Origin: Terriglobia bacterium
GTDB lineage: Bacteria > Acidobacteriota > Terriglobia > UBA7540
Direction of reading: 5' to 3'
DNA: 64,000 bases
Assembly (NCBI GenBank): GCA_030041095.1
Contig: JASHON010000028.1
Coordinates: forward strand, 1 to 64,000
The notes beneath the pieces are model-generated. The model saw only the letters and a program-made list of their open reading frames with translations, was not told the DNA's origin and made no database searches. This document shows positions 17,664 through 27,383 of this stretch, one piece after another. A program made the position numbers and the translations under genes. Position 1 is the first letter of the stretch. The number at the start of each line of letters is the position of its first letter.

Positions 17664-18926
17664 GTGCTGAATTCCGGGCGATTCACGACGATCGCGGCTC
17701 CAGGCAAGGGATGCTGGCCCCTACTTGCGTCCCTGGTCGTTGCGGTGGCGCTGGTGACGACTGCGTGCTCCGGCGGCAGCCCCGCTCAGCCCGAAACGAT
17801 GGTCAAGGTGCAAACCGTCATCGTGCGCCCGGCCGCCATCCAACAGCTCGTCAGCGCGGAAGCGGTGCTTTATCCCATCAATCAGGCTCCCATCGTGCCG
17901 AAGATCAGCGCTCCAATTTCAGAGTATGACGTGGAGCGCGGCAGCCGCGTCCATGCCGGCGAGTTGCTCGCCGTGCTCGAAAACGCTGACCTCGCTGCCG
18001 CCGTTACGGAAACGCGGGGTGCTTACGAGCAGGCACAGGCGGCGTACGCCACCAGCGTGCAGGAAAGCCTGCCGGTCGAAATCCAGACGGCCGAGCTCCA
18101 CGTCAAAGCCACGGAGCAGGCACGGTCTGCTGCGCGGCAGGTTTACCAAAGCCGCCAGAAGCTTTATAAGGCTGGCGCGCTTGCCCGGAATTTGCTGGAT
18201 CAGTCCTACGTCGCGTACATACGCGCGCGCAACCAGTACGAGCTTGCGGTATCAACCCTCAAAGGACTTCAGGACGTAGGAAAAGAGCAGCAAATCAAAT
18301 CCGCGAAGGCGCAGATGACCGCGGCCAAGGGCAGGTACGAGGCTGCTCTTGCCCAGCTCAAGTACTCGGAAATCCGTAGCCCCATCAACGGCGTGGTGGC
18401 GAGCCGTCCGCTTTACGAAGGGGAAATGGCGTCCGCCGGGTCGCCCTTGATCACGGTGATGGATATTTCGAAGGTCGTTGCGCGTGTTCACATCACGCCA
18501 CAACAGGCGGCGTTTCTCCGGGTGGGTGACCCGGCTTACATTTCGCTTGGCAACCAAAAGGACGTCCAGGGGAAAATCACGGTCGTGAGCCCGGCGCTCG
18601 ATCCCGGCAGCACGACCGTTCAGGTGTGGGTGCAGACCGCGAATCCACAGGATGAGTTGAGGCCAGGAGCCGCGGTTGACGTGACGATGGTGGCGAAGAC
18701 GGTTCGCGACGCTCTGTGCGTGCCATCGTCGGCCGTTGTTACGGGAGAAGACGGAAAACCCTCCGTGATGGTGGTTGGTGCCGGCGATCTCGCGCGCCAG
18801 CGCGCGGTGACGCTGGGAATTCAGGAAGGTGACCGTGTGCAGGTGACCGGCGGACTTCGGCCGGGAGAGCGCGTGGTGACTGAGGGCGCTTTCGGCTTGC
18901 CCGACGGTACAAAGGTAGAGTATTAG
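17664..18926 (+). CDS. RND-type periplasmic adaptor (membrane fusion protein)
   Basis: 420 residues. The N-terminus has a lipoprotein-like leader (VVAVALVTTAC, Cys35). Then come a barrel-sandwich half (APIVPKISAPISEYDVERGS, with RVHAGELLAVLENADL), a coiled hairpin (about 105-225), the second lipoyl half (LKYSEIRSPINGVVASR), a beta-barrel domain, and the membrane-proximal domain ending RPGERVVTEGAFGLPDGTKV. The order fits HlyD/AcrA-type adaptors. The start is GTG at 17664, with GAGG just upstream. It should bridge an inner-membrane pump, encoded elsewhere, to the TolC-type channel encoded upstream. Confidence 0.88.
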   Translation: MLNSGRFTTIAAPGKGCWPLLASLVVAVALVTTACSGGSPAQPETMVKVQTVIVRPAAIQQLVSAEAVLYPINQAPIVPKISAPISEYDVERGSRVHAGELLAVLENADLAAAVTETRGAYEQAQAAYATSVQESLPVEIQTAELHVKATEQARSAARQVYQSRQKLYKAGALARNLLDQSYVAYIRARNQYELAVSTLKGLQDVGKEQQIKSAKAQMTAAKGRYEAALAQLKYSEIRSPINGVVASRPLYEGEMASAGSPLITVMDISKVVARVHITPQQAAFLRVGDPAYISLGNQKDVQGKITVVSPALDPGSTTVQVWVQTANPQDELRPGAAVDVTMVAKTVRDALCVPSSAVVTGEDGKPSVMVVGAGDLARQRAVTLGIQEGDRVQVTGGLRPGERVVTEGAFGLPDGTKVEY

Positions 18927-18927
18927 T

Positions 18928-19042
18928 CTGCATTTCTTTGGAAACGAATGCTGGGATTCTTCGCAACGCTCAGAGTGACATTCGTCGATGGGATTGATCG
19001 AAGCCGCAGTGTATCAGGGCATGAATTTAGTCATGCCGCACT
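18928..19042. repeat. About 115-bp direct repeat, copy 1
   Basis: Begins 'ctgcatttctttggaaacga', runs through 'ctgggattcttcgcaacgct' and ends at the palindromic 'gggcatgaatttagtcatgc'. It is matched along its length by 19141-19257. It follows the adaptor gene directly. Confidence 0.7.
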
Positions 19043-19140
19043 GCGTCGCAGACTCCAACGGCTTTAGCCGCTGGCCGGCGCAACCGGAGGCTAAACCGGC
19101 CGCGGGAAAAGGCCACTTTGTCATGCTGAGCGAAGCGAAG

Positions 19141-19257
19141 CATCTCTGCATTTCTTGGGAAACGGATGCTGGGATTCTTCGCTACGCTCTGAATGACATT
19201 CGTCGAGGGGATTGATCGAAGCCGCAATGTATCAGGGCATGACTTCAGTCATGCCGA
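19141..19257. repeat. About 115-bp direct repeat, copy 2
   Basis: Near-copy of 18928-19042, with the perfect palindrome GGCATGACT-tc-AGTCATGCC at its end, then 'ggccgggctttagcccctgc' as near 10770. The 650-base gap from 18940 to 19626 is almost wholly repeat-derived. It also holds a perfect GGAAAGGC-aa-GCCTTTCC hairpin near 19458-19475. I see no gene in it. Confidence 0.7.
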
Positions 19258-19626
19258 CTCAGGTCCGCCGTGGCCGGGCTTTAGCCCCTGCGGCTTTTCG
19301 ATGGATGGCGTATACATCTCGCATGTTGCGATGTATGCGACCCGTGAAGACAGACATGGCTCAAAGCTGCCATGTCTGCGCCACCCAGATTAGAGCGAGG
19401 GTCGCAAGGCGCAGCCTTGCTTCGGAAAAAGAAAGAACGATCGGAGGGGGTAGGATCCGGAAAGGCAAGCCTTTCCGCACGTCAGTCGGCGGAGCCGCAC
19501 CGTGCCTCGGCGACACTCTTCAACAAATGCAGAAACTCCAGGGCGGGGTTTCCACTCCGCCGCCGGCACGTACCCGCCGTCGTGAGAAATGCAGGTCAGG
19601 CGCTCGCCAGGCGGTTCGGCGCCGCT

Positions 19627-19635
19627 TGCTATAAT
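19627..19635 (+). promoter_or_regulatory. Extended -10 promoter upstream of otsA
   Basis: TGCTATAAT is a perfect extended -10 element (TGn-TATAAT), 45 bases ahead of the otsA ATG. No good -35 is present at the expected distance, as extended -10 promoters allow. Predicted transcription starts near 19642. Confidence 0.5.
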
Positions 19636-19680
19636 GAAGGTGGGCTTCGGAATTCAGGAAATCTTTAAGGCCTTCACGCT

Positions 19681-21933
19681 ATGCGGATCAGCCTGCGGCT
19701 CATTTTTTCACTCATTGCCGGCATTACGGTGGTGACGTTCCTTTTTGCTCGTTATCAGGTTCGCTCGCAAAAACGCTGGCTATGGAAGGATCTCGACAGT
19801 CATTCCCAAATGCTCGGGCAGAGCCTGGAAGAGGTTGTCGAGCCGCTCCTGGACTTCGAGTCCATCAAACTCCTGCAGGGCACGATTAACCGTTTCGCAA
19901 GAAGCGAGCATGTTTTGGGGATCGCGATCTATGGCGGAGCGGCCAAACGGCTCGCCATTACTCCCCGGCTCAAATCGATCTTCAGAGATCCGCCGGCGCT
20001 GGTGTTCAGATGCATGGGGCAACATCGGGGGTTGAGCGAAACGTTGAAGGCTGGTACGACGCCGATACAACTGTTCGCGACGCCGCTCGTCAACGGAAGC
20101 ATTGTGGAAGGGACGCTGGTCATTGCTGAGGATGGAAGCTACATCGATCGCCAGAGCGCTCGCATTTGGCGCGCGACCTTGCAGCACGTGCTGGTGCAGG
20201 TGCTTCTGATCGTACTGATCACTCTGCTGATCGTTCGCTGGACCATTGTGAATCCACTGGCAAGGACGGCGCAATGGGTGCGGGCGTTGCGCACGGGAAA
20301 GGCCGGGCAGCGGCCGCCTGATTTAGACCACTTGCATCCCGTCGGAACGCTTACGGCTGAGGTGACGCATCTCGCCCGCAGCTTGACCGCTGCGCGAACT
20401 GCAGCGAGAGAGGAAGCTCGCCTGCGCGCGACGGCAGAGTCGACGTGGACGTCGGAGCGGCTTCGCGTCTTCGTGGAAAACAAGCTGGGGAGAAACCGCC
20501 TGTTCGTGGTCTCAAACCGCGAGCCTTATTCCCACCAGAGCCGCGGGAAATCGCTCGAAGTGGTCGTTCCGGCCAGCGGCCTGGTGACCGCGCTCGAGCC
20601 CATCTTGTGTGCTTGCCATGGCACGTGGATTGCTCACGGCTCAGGGGAGGCGGATCGGGAAGTGGTCGACGAGCATGATCGGATTGCGGTTCCCCCGGGC
20701 GATCCACAGTATGTCCTCCGGCGCGTCTGGATGGACAAGGAGGAGGAAGCGGGTTACTACTACGGCTTCGCCAACGAGGGTCTATGGCCGCTTTGCCATA
20801 TTGCCTATACGCGACCGATCTTCCGCGCGAACGATTGGCAATATTATCAAAAGATGAATGAACGATTTGCGGATATCGTTCTTGATGAAATGGGACGCAT
20901 TGCTGACCCGTCATTGCTGGTTCAGGATTATCACTTCGCCCTTCTGCCTCGAATCGTCAAGGAGCGGCGGCCCGGCGTGCGCATTGCGATCTTCTGGCAC
21001 ATTCCCTGGCCGCATCCGGATGCGTTCCGCGTATGCCCGTGGCAGCAGGAACTCCTGGATGGATTGCTCGGCGCTGACCTGATTGGGTTTCACATTCAAG
21101 CGCATTGCATGAACTTCCTTGAGACGGTGGACCGCACGCTCGAGTCTCGCATCGATTGGGAGCGCTTCGCCGTCAACCGCGGCGGGCACTCGACCACGGT
21201 GAAACCTTATCCGATCAGCGTGGTCTTTCCGGAGCACGGCAAAGACAGCGCGCCGACGGCGGGGCGGGATGCGCTTCTGAAGCAGCACGGCGTAGAAGCG
21301 CTGCACATGGGCATCGGTGTGGACCGTGTGGATTATACGAAAGGGATTCTGGAGCGCTTCCTGGCCATCGAGCGCTTCTTTGAAAAATATCCAGCGTTTC
21401 GCGGTCAATTCACCTTCGTTCAGATTGGCGCGCCCAGCCGCACCCGCATTCGCCGTTATCTCGATCTCTTGTCGGAAGTGCGCGGCGAAGCTGAGCGAAT
21501 CAACTGGAAGTTCGAAACCGGCAAGTGGAAACCCATCGTTTTGCTCGAGCAGCATCATGGCCGGCAGGCGATTCAAGCTTATTATCGCGCGGCGGATGTG
21601 TGCCTCGTCACTTCTCTCCACGACGGGATGAACATGGTGGCTAAAGAGTTTGTGGCAGCGCGAGAGGATAACCAGGGCGTGCTCATCCTGAGCGCCTTTA
21701 CCGGGGCGGCTCGCGAGCTCATCGACGCGTTGATTGTGAATCCCTACGACATCGAGGGAATGGCCGATCTCATCCACGCGGCGCTCACCATGGATGTGCG
21801 GGAGCGCGAAACACGCATGCGCCGCATGCGGCAGGGTGTTCGTGAAAACAATATCTACCGTTGGGCGGCGGAACTCATCGGCGGATTGTCCGAGATCCGG
21901 CCGGAGGAGCCCGCCACGGTGGGAACACCCTAG
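19681..21933 (+). CDS. otsA: Membrane-anchored trehalose-6-phosphate synthase with sensor-like N-terminus
   Basis: 750 residues. Residues 1-265 are not part of normal OtsA: membrane helix 1 (about 5-24), an extracytoplasmic stretch of about 140 residues, helix 2 (about 167-187), then a HAMP-like linker and coiled coil (188-250). From about 271 ([11 protein letters not shown]) to 735 there is a complete GT20 domain with [26 protein letters not shown] and [16 protein letters not shown], which bind UDP-glucose and glucose-6-phosphate. The reaction gives trehalose-6-phosphate, dephosphorylated by the next gene. Placing a HAMP-like relay ahead of GT20 suggests synthesis controlled by a signal outside the membrane; that is inference. 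otsB follows with a seven-base gap. Confidence 0.9.
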   Translation: MRISLRLIFSLIAGITVVTFLFARYQVRSQKRWLWKDLDSHSQMLGQSLEEVVEPLLDFESIKLLQGTINRFARSEHVLGIAIYGGAAKRLAITPRLKSIFRDPPALVFRCMGQHRGLSETLKAGTTPIQLFATPLVNGSIVEGTLVIAEDGSYIDRQSARIWRATLQHVLVQVLLIVLITLLIVRWTIVNPLARTAQWVRALRTGKAGQRPPDLDHLHPVGTLTAEVTHLARSLTAARTAAREEARLRATAESTWTSERLRVFVENKLGRNRLFVVSNREPYSHQSRGKSLEVVVPASGLVTALEPILCACHGTWIAHGSGEADREVVDEHDRIAVPPGDPQYVLRRVWMDKEEEAGYYYGFANEGLWPLCHIAYTRPIFRANDWQYYQKMNERFADIVLDEMGRIADPSLLVQDYHFALLPRIVKERRPGVRIAIFWHIPWPHPDAFRVCPWQQELLDGLLGADLIGFHIQAHCMNFLETVDRTLESRIDWERFAVNRGGHSTTVKPYPISVVFPEHGKDSAPTAGRDALLKQHGVEALHMGIGVDRVDYTKGILERFLAIERFFEKYPAFRGQFTFVQIGAPSRTRIRRYLDLLSEVRGEAERINWKFETGKWKPIVLLEQHHGRQAIQAYYRAADVCLVTSLHDGMNMVAKEFVAAREDNQGVLILSAFTGAARELIDALIVNPYDIEGMADLIHAALTMDVRERETRMRRMRQGVRENNIYRWAAELIGGLSEIRPEEPATVGTP

Positions 21934-21940
21934 CAGGAAG

Positions 21941-22831
21941 ATGGAAATTGGATCGCGGAGAAAGCCCTCGCGCCGGCCACTCCCGCTGTTCGAAGAGTGG
22001 CGTGCGGTCGCGCGCCGGTTGCGCCGCGCGAAACACGTCGCCGTTTTCCTGGATTTCGACGGCACGCTGGCGCCCCGCCGCCGGAAGCCCGACCAGGTGC
22101 GGCTAAAGACCGCAACACGCCGCGTCCTGGCGCAACTCGCCCAAGACCCACGCGTCACCGTCAAGATCATCAGCGGAAGAACCCTGGCGGACTTGAAGAA
22201 GCTGGCGGACGTGCCCGGAGTCGAATGCCTTGGATTACACGGACAGGAAGTTGACTCAGAGCGGTCTTCGAAGCTGGCGGCTTCGCCCATTCTCGAGCGC
22301 GCCCGCCGGCAGCTTGCCGCGCGGCTGAGCGGGCTTTCCGGAATTTGGATCGAGAACAAAGGTCCGGTTTTCGTGGTGCACTATCGCGGTGCGCCTGCAG
22401 CGGAGGTTCGTGAAGCGGCGCGCGCCGTCGAAGCGGTTGCCGCGGCGTTCCAGCCAGATTTACGAATGATGCCTGGCAGCAAAATTTGGGAGATGCTTCC
22501 CGGAAACTTCAAGAACAAGGGAGATGCGGTGAAGGAGGCGCTTTCGCGACTACCGGCCGCCACACTTCCCATATACGCTGGAGATGATACGACGGATGAG
22601 GATGCGTTCAAGGTGTTGACGAAAGGGATTACCGTGAAGATCGGGGCCGGCGGGTTTACAGCCGCGCGGTATTACCTGCCTCGCCCGGAAGGGGTGCGCG
22701 TCTTCCTCGATCGGCTTCAGGAGGAACTCGACTCGGCGTCGCCGAGGACAGCGCTAGCGGCGCGGTCACCGGCGGCTTCCGAGCCTGTGAAAGAATCCGC
22801 GGCCCCACGCAGAAGCGCGAACGCGCGGTGA
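21941..22831 (+). CDS. otsB: Trehalose-6-phosphate phosphatase
   Basis: 296 residues of the HAD superfamily. The nucleophile motif is FLDFDGTLAP (Asp nucleophile plus Asp at +2). The motif-2 region is VKIISGRTLADL, and the late acidic motif is YAGDDTTDEDAFKVL. It converts trehalose-6-phosphate to trehalose in the cytosol. The ATG at 21941 is chosen because it follows the otsA stop by seven bases; the frame stays open upstream to 21794, but that would overlap otsA by 140 bases. The C-terminal 30 residues are low-complexity Ala/Ser/Arg. Confidence 0.93.
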   Translation: MEIGSRRKPSRRPLPLFEEWRAVARRLRRAKHVAVFLDFDGTLAPRRRKPDQVRLKTATRRVLAQLAQDPRVTVKIISGRTLADLKKLADVPGVECLGLHGQEVDSERSSKLAASPILERARRQLAARLSGLSGIWIENKGPVFVVHYRGAPAAEVREAARAVEAVAAAFQPDLRMMPGSKIWEMLPGNFKNKGDAVKEALSRLPAATLPIYAGDDTTDEDAFKVLTKGITVKIGAGGFTAARYYLPRPEGVRVFLDRLQEELDSASPRTALAARSPAASEPVKESAAPRRSANAR

Positions 22832-22906
22832 CTCAGAGAATAGAATTCGTGCGACGCCTTGGCGCTCGTATGCAGTTTGCGTCACTCGTGATGTTTGGTG
22901 TGCGGT

Positions 22907-23809
22907 ATGGCTTGGCTTATCGTCAATGGAGATGATTTCGGGCGGTCGCCCCAGGTCAATGCGGGCATCCTCAAGGCTCACCGGGAAGGCATACTCACAA
23001 GCGCCAGCCTGATGGTGGCCGGGGAAGCGTGTGATGAGGCGGTCGTCGCAGCGCGCGACAACCCTGCGCTCGATGTTGGTTTGCACGTGGTCGCGTGCAA
23101 TGGCAAGAGCGTTCTGGGCGCGAGCCGCCTTCGTGGACTCGTAGACGAGCGCGGGTATTTTCCGCGGAGCGAGGTTTGGGCTGGGTTCCGCTATGCCTTC
23201 GGCCGCACGCGACGGGCGCGGCTGCGCGATGAGTTTCGCGCACAAATCGAGCGCCACCTGGAACGCGTGGGGTATCTTTATCACCTTGACGGCCACCACA
23301 ATTTACACCTTCATCCGGTCCTGGCGGACATTTTGCTGCCTCTTGCGGCTGAATATCACGTGCCCTACGTTCGCCTCGTCCGCGAGGCCATATGGACCAC
23401 GCTGAGCATTGATTCGTCGTCAGGACTTCGCAAGCTCAGAGATCATGCTTTCTTCTACTGGCTTTCCTCGAGGGCGGCCCGCCAGGCACGCGCGCTTGGC
23501 CTTGGCTCGAACGATTGCACGCAAGGATTTCACCAGACTGGCCAACTCAGCGAGCGTTATGTGATCCAGGCATTGGAGCGTCTGCCCCGGGACGCTACGA
23601 CAGAATTCTATTTTCATCCAGCGGTCGAGTGGGACCATCGGCCGCCGCTTCACTCCTCGCAATCCCTCGAATGCGAAATTCTCACCAGCCCGAGTGTCCG
23701 TGCCGCTCTCACCCGTTCGGCCATCCGCCTTACCACCTACCGTGAGCTTGCGAGCCGGAAGATGGTTTCAACAGAGGGCGGAAGGAATCGCGACGCCGTC
23801 CGTGCGTAG
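22907..23809 (+). CDS. hpnK: ChbG/HpnK-family deacetylase
   Basis: 300 residues of the YdjC/ChbG fold. The N-terminus IVNGDDFGRSP and the later DGHHNLHLHP carry the metal-binding Asp and His residues. Two families are possible, chito-oligosaccharide deacetylase (ChbG) and the hopanoid-linked HpnK. The HpnK reading is preferred because an HpnL-like flippase and an HpnI-type glycosyltransferase follow within 2.5 kb. In Burkholderia work, HpnK removes the acetyl group from GlcNAc attached to bacteriohopanetetrol. An upstream TTG (22895) is possible, but the ATG gives the usual N-terminus. Confidence 0.8.
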   Translation: MAWLIVNGDDFGRSPQVNAGILKAHREGILTSASLMVAGEACDEAVVAARDNPALDVGLHVVACNGKSVLGASRLRGLVDERGYFPRSEVWAGFRYAFGRTRRARLRDEFRAQIERHLERVGYLYHLDGHHNLHLHPVLADILLPLAAEYHVPYVRLVREAIWTTLSIDSSSGLRKLRDHAFFYWLSSRAARQARALGLGSNDCTQGFHQTGQLSERYVIQALERLPRDATTEFYFHPAVEWDHRPPLHSSQSLECEILTSPSVRAALTRSAIRLTTYRELASRKMVSTEGGRNRDAVRA

Positions 23810-23868
23810 GGGTTCGATGTTAGACTGAGCTTGGGTGGGTTGTTTTTATTTTCCGTGAGCTTTTAAGT

Positions 23869-24897
23869 ATGAGCACGGCTAGCTTCGCAGCCCGCAATGA
23901 TGCCGCGTCCGAAACTGGCTCCGGCGCTTCCACCGTCCCGGTGGACCGGTCCCGGAAGCGTCTGTGGTGGCGTGTTGCGCTTCCTTACGCCGCGGCCGCA
24001 GGGATCATCATTCTCCTGGCGCGCGGTATCACGGTAAAGCAATGGACGGGAGTGTTGTGGGGAGTGAAGCCGTGGTGGTTTCTGCTTGCCAGTGTGGCAT
24101 CGGTAAGCGTCTGGTTCGTGGGTGACACACTGAGTTTTTCCCGGCTATTCAGCGCATTTCACGTGAAGACGACGTTTCGGGAAATGCTGCCCGTGAACGC
24201 GGCTCAGTATTTCTTGCAAACGGTCAATCATGTGGCGGGTGGCACCGCCCTGGCATTTTTCATGCGCCGCCGCAAAGGAGTGCCAATCGTTTCTGCCGGA
24301 TGTTCAATGATATTTCTTGGCCTTATCGATTTTCTGGTCATGGGAGTGATGGGGCTTCTGGCGGCCCTGCTGGTTCCAACATCGTTGATTGCTTCCGGAT
24401 GGTACTACGCCGTGGCGGTCATTGCCGGCATCGGCCTGTTCGCCTGGTTTTGGCGCCGCGGCCGGCCTTCAACCGTGATCTTACGGTGGATTTACGAGCT
24501 TCCGGCGTTTTCCAGCTTCCGGAGGGCGCGGGCTTCGCATTACTTGCGCCTGATGCTTTTGCGCGCCTTGATCTTTACCGGGGAAGGACTCACGCTCTAC
24601 GTCCAGTTGAGAAGTTTTGGGGTTCACGTGCCGCTCGTCCAGGTGTTGGCTTTCGAGCCGGTTGAGTTGTTCCTGACCGCACTTCCGGTGACGCCCGCAG
24701 GTCTGGGGATTGCGCAGGCCGTGCTCGTCTTAGGCTTCCATTCGTATGGATCTCGCGCTACGCTCCTGGCGCTCAGCCTCGCCATCAGCACGATGGGAAT
24801 CATGTTGAGGCTGCCGCTGGGCGCGGGGGCAGGTGGCGCCTTCGCGCGCGAATTCAAGGGCACGCCGGATGCGCATCGGAATCTGGCCGTTTCTTGA
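23869..24897 (+). CDS. HpnL-like flippase-like membrane protein (UPF0104)
   Basis: 342 residues with about eight membrane segments. It has the UPF0104/lysylphosphatidylglycerol-synthase membrane-domain pattern: AAQYFLQTVNHVAGGTALAF near the middle and LTALPVTPAGLGIAQAVLVL near the end, the second being the hallmark loop. HpnL proteins sit in hopanoid clusters and are thought to move or organise modified hopanoids; the exact role is not settled. It lies 59 bases after the hpnK-like gene on the same strand and is convergent with the glycosyltransferase. Confidence 0.78.
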   Translation: MSTASFAARNDAASETGSGASTVPVDRSRKRLWWRVALPYAAAAGIIILLARGITVKQWTGVLWGVKPWWFLLASVASVSVWFVGDTLSFSRLFSAFHVKTTFREMLPVNAAQYFLQTVNHVAGGTALAFFMRRRKGVPIVSAGCSMIFLGLIDFLVMGVMGLLAALLVPTSLIASGWYYAVAVIAGIGLFAWFWRRGRPSTVILRWIYELPAFSSFRRARASHYLRLMLLRALIFTGEGLTLYVQLRSFGVHVPLVQVLAFEPVELFLTALPVTPAGLGIAQAVLVLGFHSYGSRATLLALSLAISTMGIMLRLPLGAGAGGAFAREFKGTPDAHRNLAVS

Positions 24898-24997
24898 CGG
24901 GCTGGCAGTCGTCAAAAGCTGGCGACCCGTCAGTTTCGCTTGTCTTCAAGCAAGACGGCCATCGCCTCGGTGGCTTAACCCCATGCTGAGCCGCAGC

Positions 24998-26152
24998 TCA
25001 CGGCCCCAATTCTTTCATCTCGCCGGTGCGCAGCAACCGCAGCTTTCTCCCTCGCCATTCCACCTTATTTCCGAACAAGCTGCCGAGCCACACGGCTTGC
25101 ATCACGAGATCTTTGACGGGCGTGAGAACGAGATCGGCAATCCGCACGGGAAGTCCGAGGACCGTCCGGAGCGTGATCGCCGTCATCGCCAGGCGGATTC
25201 CCAGCACCAGAGCCGCCGATGCCACCGAGGGGGCGCTGAAGCTGCACGCGATCATCAGCGCCAGAGCCCAAAATGGTCCGTTAATGCCGATCCGCGCCAG
25301 GCTGACGGGACGGATTTTACGGTCGACGCGCGCCCAGCGCATCTGTCGGCCCCAAAATTCCGCCAGGCTGATCCGATCGGTAGCCATCGTCACAATGGAA
25401 CTCGAAAGGACGATCTGGTAGCCGGCGCCTGCAACGCGCCGCGCAAGCGCGAAATCGTCTCCAAAGGCGTTCTTCACGCTTGTAAGCCCGCCCACTTCCT
25501 CGAGGGTGCTCTGCCGGATCGCAATGGTGGAAGCAAAAGCGTGGCGCATGGGCTCGATGTAATAAGAAAAAATGGCAGTCGGAGTGAAGTCCGTGTTAAT
25601 GTACAACGCTTCCAGCTTCGCTCCCAAGCTTCGACGCGGGGCAACGCCGCGATACAGGCAGGTCACCATGCCGACGCGGGGGCTGCTGCACAATTCAGCC
25701 ACAACGCGCTGCAAGTAATCCTCCTTCACCAAGACGTCGGCGTCGCTGATCACCAGGATTTCCGAAGAAGGGGGACGGCGCAACATTCGAAGCAGCTTGC
25801 CGACCTTCCGATTGGTCGACGGCTCATCACCGACGGTCTGAGTAATTTGCGCTTCCGGATGGCGCCGGCGCAGCTCCTCGACAGCCGCCACGGCGGGGTC
25901 GTCAACCGTCGTGACGCCGAAAACATATTCCTTGTGCGGATAGTTCAGGCGGAAAAAACTCTCAAGATTCTGCACGAGAGCCGGATCGGTTCCATGCAGC
26001 GGCTTCAATAGTGCCACCTCGGGCGCCTTGTCAGGAAGCCGGGCGGGCCGCGCCGCGCGCCGCCCGAACCGTAAGCCGGCGATGATCGCTAGAATATAAA
26101 AGAGCACAGAGGCGCCGGCTAAGCTCCAGCAGAGATCTCGAAATACGGTCAA
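24998..26152 (-). CDS. hpnI: HpnI-type hopanoid glycosyltransferase (GT21-like), TTG start
   Basis: 384 residues. An N-terminal membrane helix is followed by a GT-A domain of the ceramide-glucosyltransferase type: LLKPLHGTDPALVQNLESFF, ILVISDADVLV (the DxD), NAFGDDFALARRVAGAGY and the QxxRW motif (GRQMRWARV). Two or three membrane segments follow. HpnI transfers GlcNAc onto bacteriohopanetetrol, the step before HpnK. The start is TTG at 26152: AAGGAG lies nine bases upstream and the family N-terminus begins here. The frame stays open to 26557, but the extra part is antisense to the next gene. Confidence 0.8.
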   Translation of the reverse strand: MTVFRDLCWSLAGASVLFYILAIIAGLRFGRRAARPARLPDKAPEVALLKPLHGTDPALVQNLESFFRLNYPHKEYVFGVTTVDDPAVAAVEELRRRHPEAQITQTVGDEPSTNRKVGKLLRMLRRPPSSEILVISDADVLVKEDYLQRVVAELCSSPRVGMVTCLYRGVAPRRSLGAKLEALYINTDFTPTAIFSYYIEPMRHAFASTIAIRQSTLEEVGGLTSVKNAFGDDFALARRVAGAGYQIVLSSSIVTMATDRISLAEFWGRQMRWARVDRKIRPVSLARIGINGPFWALALMIACSFSAPSVASAALVLGIRLAMTAITLRTVLGLPVRIADLVLTPVKDLVMQAVWLGSLFGNKVEWRGRKLRLLRTGEMKELGP

Positions 26153-26314
26153 CGATTTTTTCTCCTTGGAAGGCTGCGCGCCCGTGGCATTATGCTGCAG
26201 AGCTTCGCCGGGGAGGCGGAAAAGCAGCCGCAAGCGTCGGGGGCCCTGGGCGAGCGAACGTGCGGGCGACCAAGCTGTTAGTTTACGAAGCGTGCTGAGG
26301 CGTGTCAAACGAAG

Positions 26315-27370
26315 ATGAGCGCGTACCAAATTGCTTTGATTCCAGGCGACGGGATCGGTAAGGAAGTGGTGCCTGCGGCGGTCCGCGTGCTCGAGGCCGC
26401 CGGCAAAGGGATCGGCTTCAACTTCGAGTGCTTCGATTGGGGGTGCGAATTCTACCTTCGCACCGGGCGAATGATGCCAGCGGATGGCTTGGAACGCTTG
26501 CTTGGCTTCGATGCTATCCTCCTCGGAGCCATCGGCCATCCCAGCGTTCCGGACCACATTTCGCTCCGTGAGCTATTGCTGCGCATCCGCTTTGAGTTTG
26601 ACCTGTACGTCAATCTGCGTCCCGTGGAGGTTCTGCCGGGCCTGGAATCCCCGCTGCGTTGGAAGCGTCCGGATCAGATTGATATGCTGTTTATCCGCGA
26701 GAATACGGAAGGGGAATACTGCGGAGTTGGAGGCCGGTTCAAGCGAGGCACGGCGGACGAGGTTGCCGTACAACAATCCATTTTCACGCGCAAGGGCACG
26801 GAGCGCATTATTCGCTACGCCTTCGAGCAGGCACGGCGACGCCGGAAGACACTGGCCAGCATCACGAAGTCGAACGCGATGCAGTTTACGATGGTGCTGT
26901 GGGACGAGGTGTTTGCGGAAATTGCGAGCGAGTTCCGGGATGTCGAAACGGCTAAGTATCACGTGGATGCGGCAGCGGCGCGCATGATTGTAGCGCCGGA
27001 GAGTTTGGACGTGGTGGTCGGTTCGAACTTGTTTGCAGATATACTGACGGACTTGGGGGGCGCGCTGCAGGGCAGCTTGGGACTTGCGGCCAGCGCGAAC
27101 CTTAATCCGGTTGAGCGGCGAGGGCCACCGATGTTCGAGCCCGTGCACGGCAGCGCGCCCGATATTGAAGGCCGCGGCATTGCGAATCCGATTGCCGCAA
27201 TCTGGGCAGCTTCGCTCATGATGGAGCATCTCGGCGAACACGACGTCTCGTCACGAATCATGACGGCTCTTCGTGCCGTGACGAAGGCGCGGAGTGTGTT
27301 TACGCCGGATCTGGGTGGCAACTCCACGACGGACCAATTCACTTCTGCCGTGATCGGAAAAATTGCCTGA
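26315..27370 (+). CDS. Isocitrate/isopropylmalate-type dehydrogenase (tartrate/D-malate group)
   Basis: 351 residues of the beta-decarboxylating dehydrogenase family. Signatures: ALIPGDGIGKEVVPAAVRVL, LGAIGHPSVPDHISL, FIRENTEGEYCGVGG, the catalytic region ASITKSNAMQFTMVLWDEVF, and FADILTDLGGALQGSLGLAA. NAD-dependent oxidation and decarboxylation of a 2-hydroxy acid is expected. The GHPSVPDHISL loop resembles tartrate/D-malate dehydrogenases more than leucine-pathway LeuB, and no leu genes adjoin. The substrate remains open. dapD follows 13 bases later, so both may share a transcript. Confidence 0.85.
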   Translation: MSAYQIALIPGDGIGKEVVPAAVRVLEAAGKGIGFNFECFDWGCEFYLRTGRMMPADGLERLLGFDAILLGAIGHPSVPDHISLRELLLRIRFEFDLYVNLRPVEVLPGLESPLRWKRPDQIDMLFIRENTEGEYCGVGGRFKRGTADEVAVQQSIFTRKGTERIIRYAFEQARRRRKTLASITKSNAMQFTMVLWDEVFAEIASEFRDVETAKYHVDAAAARMIVAPESLDVVVGSNLFADILTDLGGALQGSLGLAASANLNPVERRGPPMFEPVHGSAPDIEGRGIANPIAAIWAASLMMEHLGEHDVSSRIMTALRAVTKARSVFTPDLGGNSTTDQFTSAVIGKIA

Positions 27371-27383
27371 CCGGCTGCATTCC

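Noticed and set aside
20911-22359. 482-residue minus-strand open frame over otsA/otsB
   Set aside because: It is antisense to two well-conserved genes and shows no known domain; a shadow of high-GC codon use.
24833-26011. 392-residue plus-strand frame opposite hpnI
   Set aside because: Antisense to a complete glycosyltransferase with conserved motifs; Arg/His/Gln-rich nonsense.
26153-26557. N-terminal extension of hpnI to an upstream ATG
   Set aside because: Antisense to the dehydrogenase gene and not conserved; the TTG with AAGGAG at 26152 is a better start.
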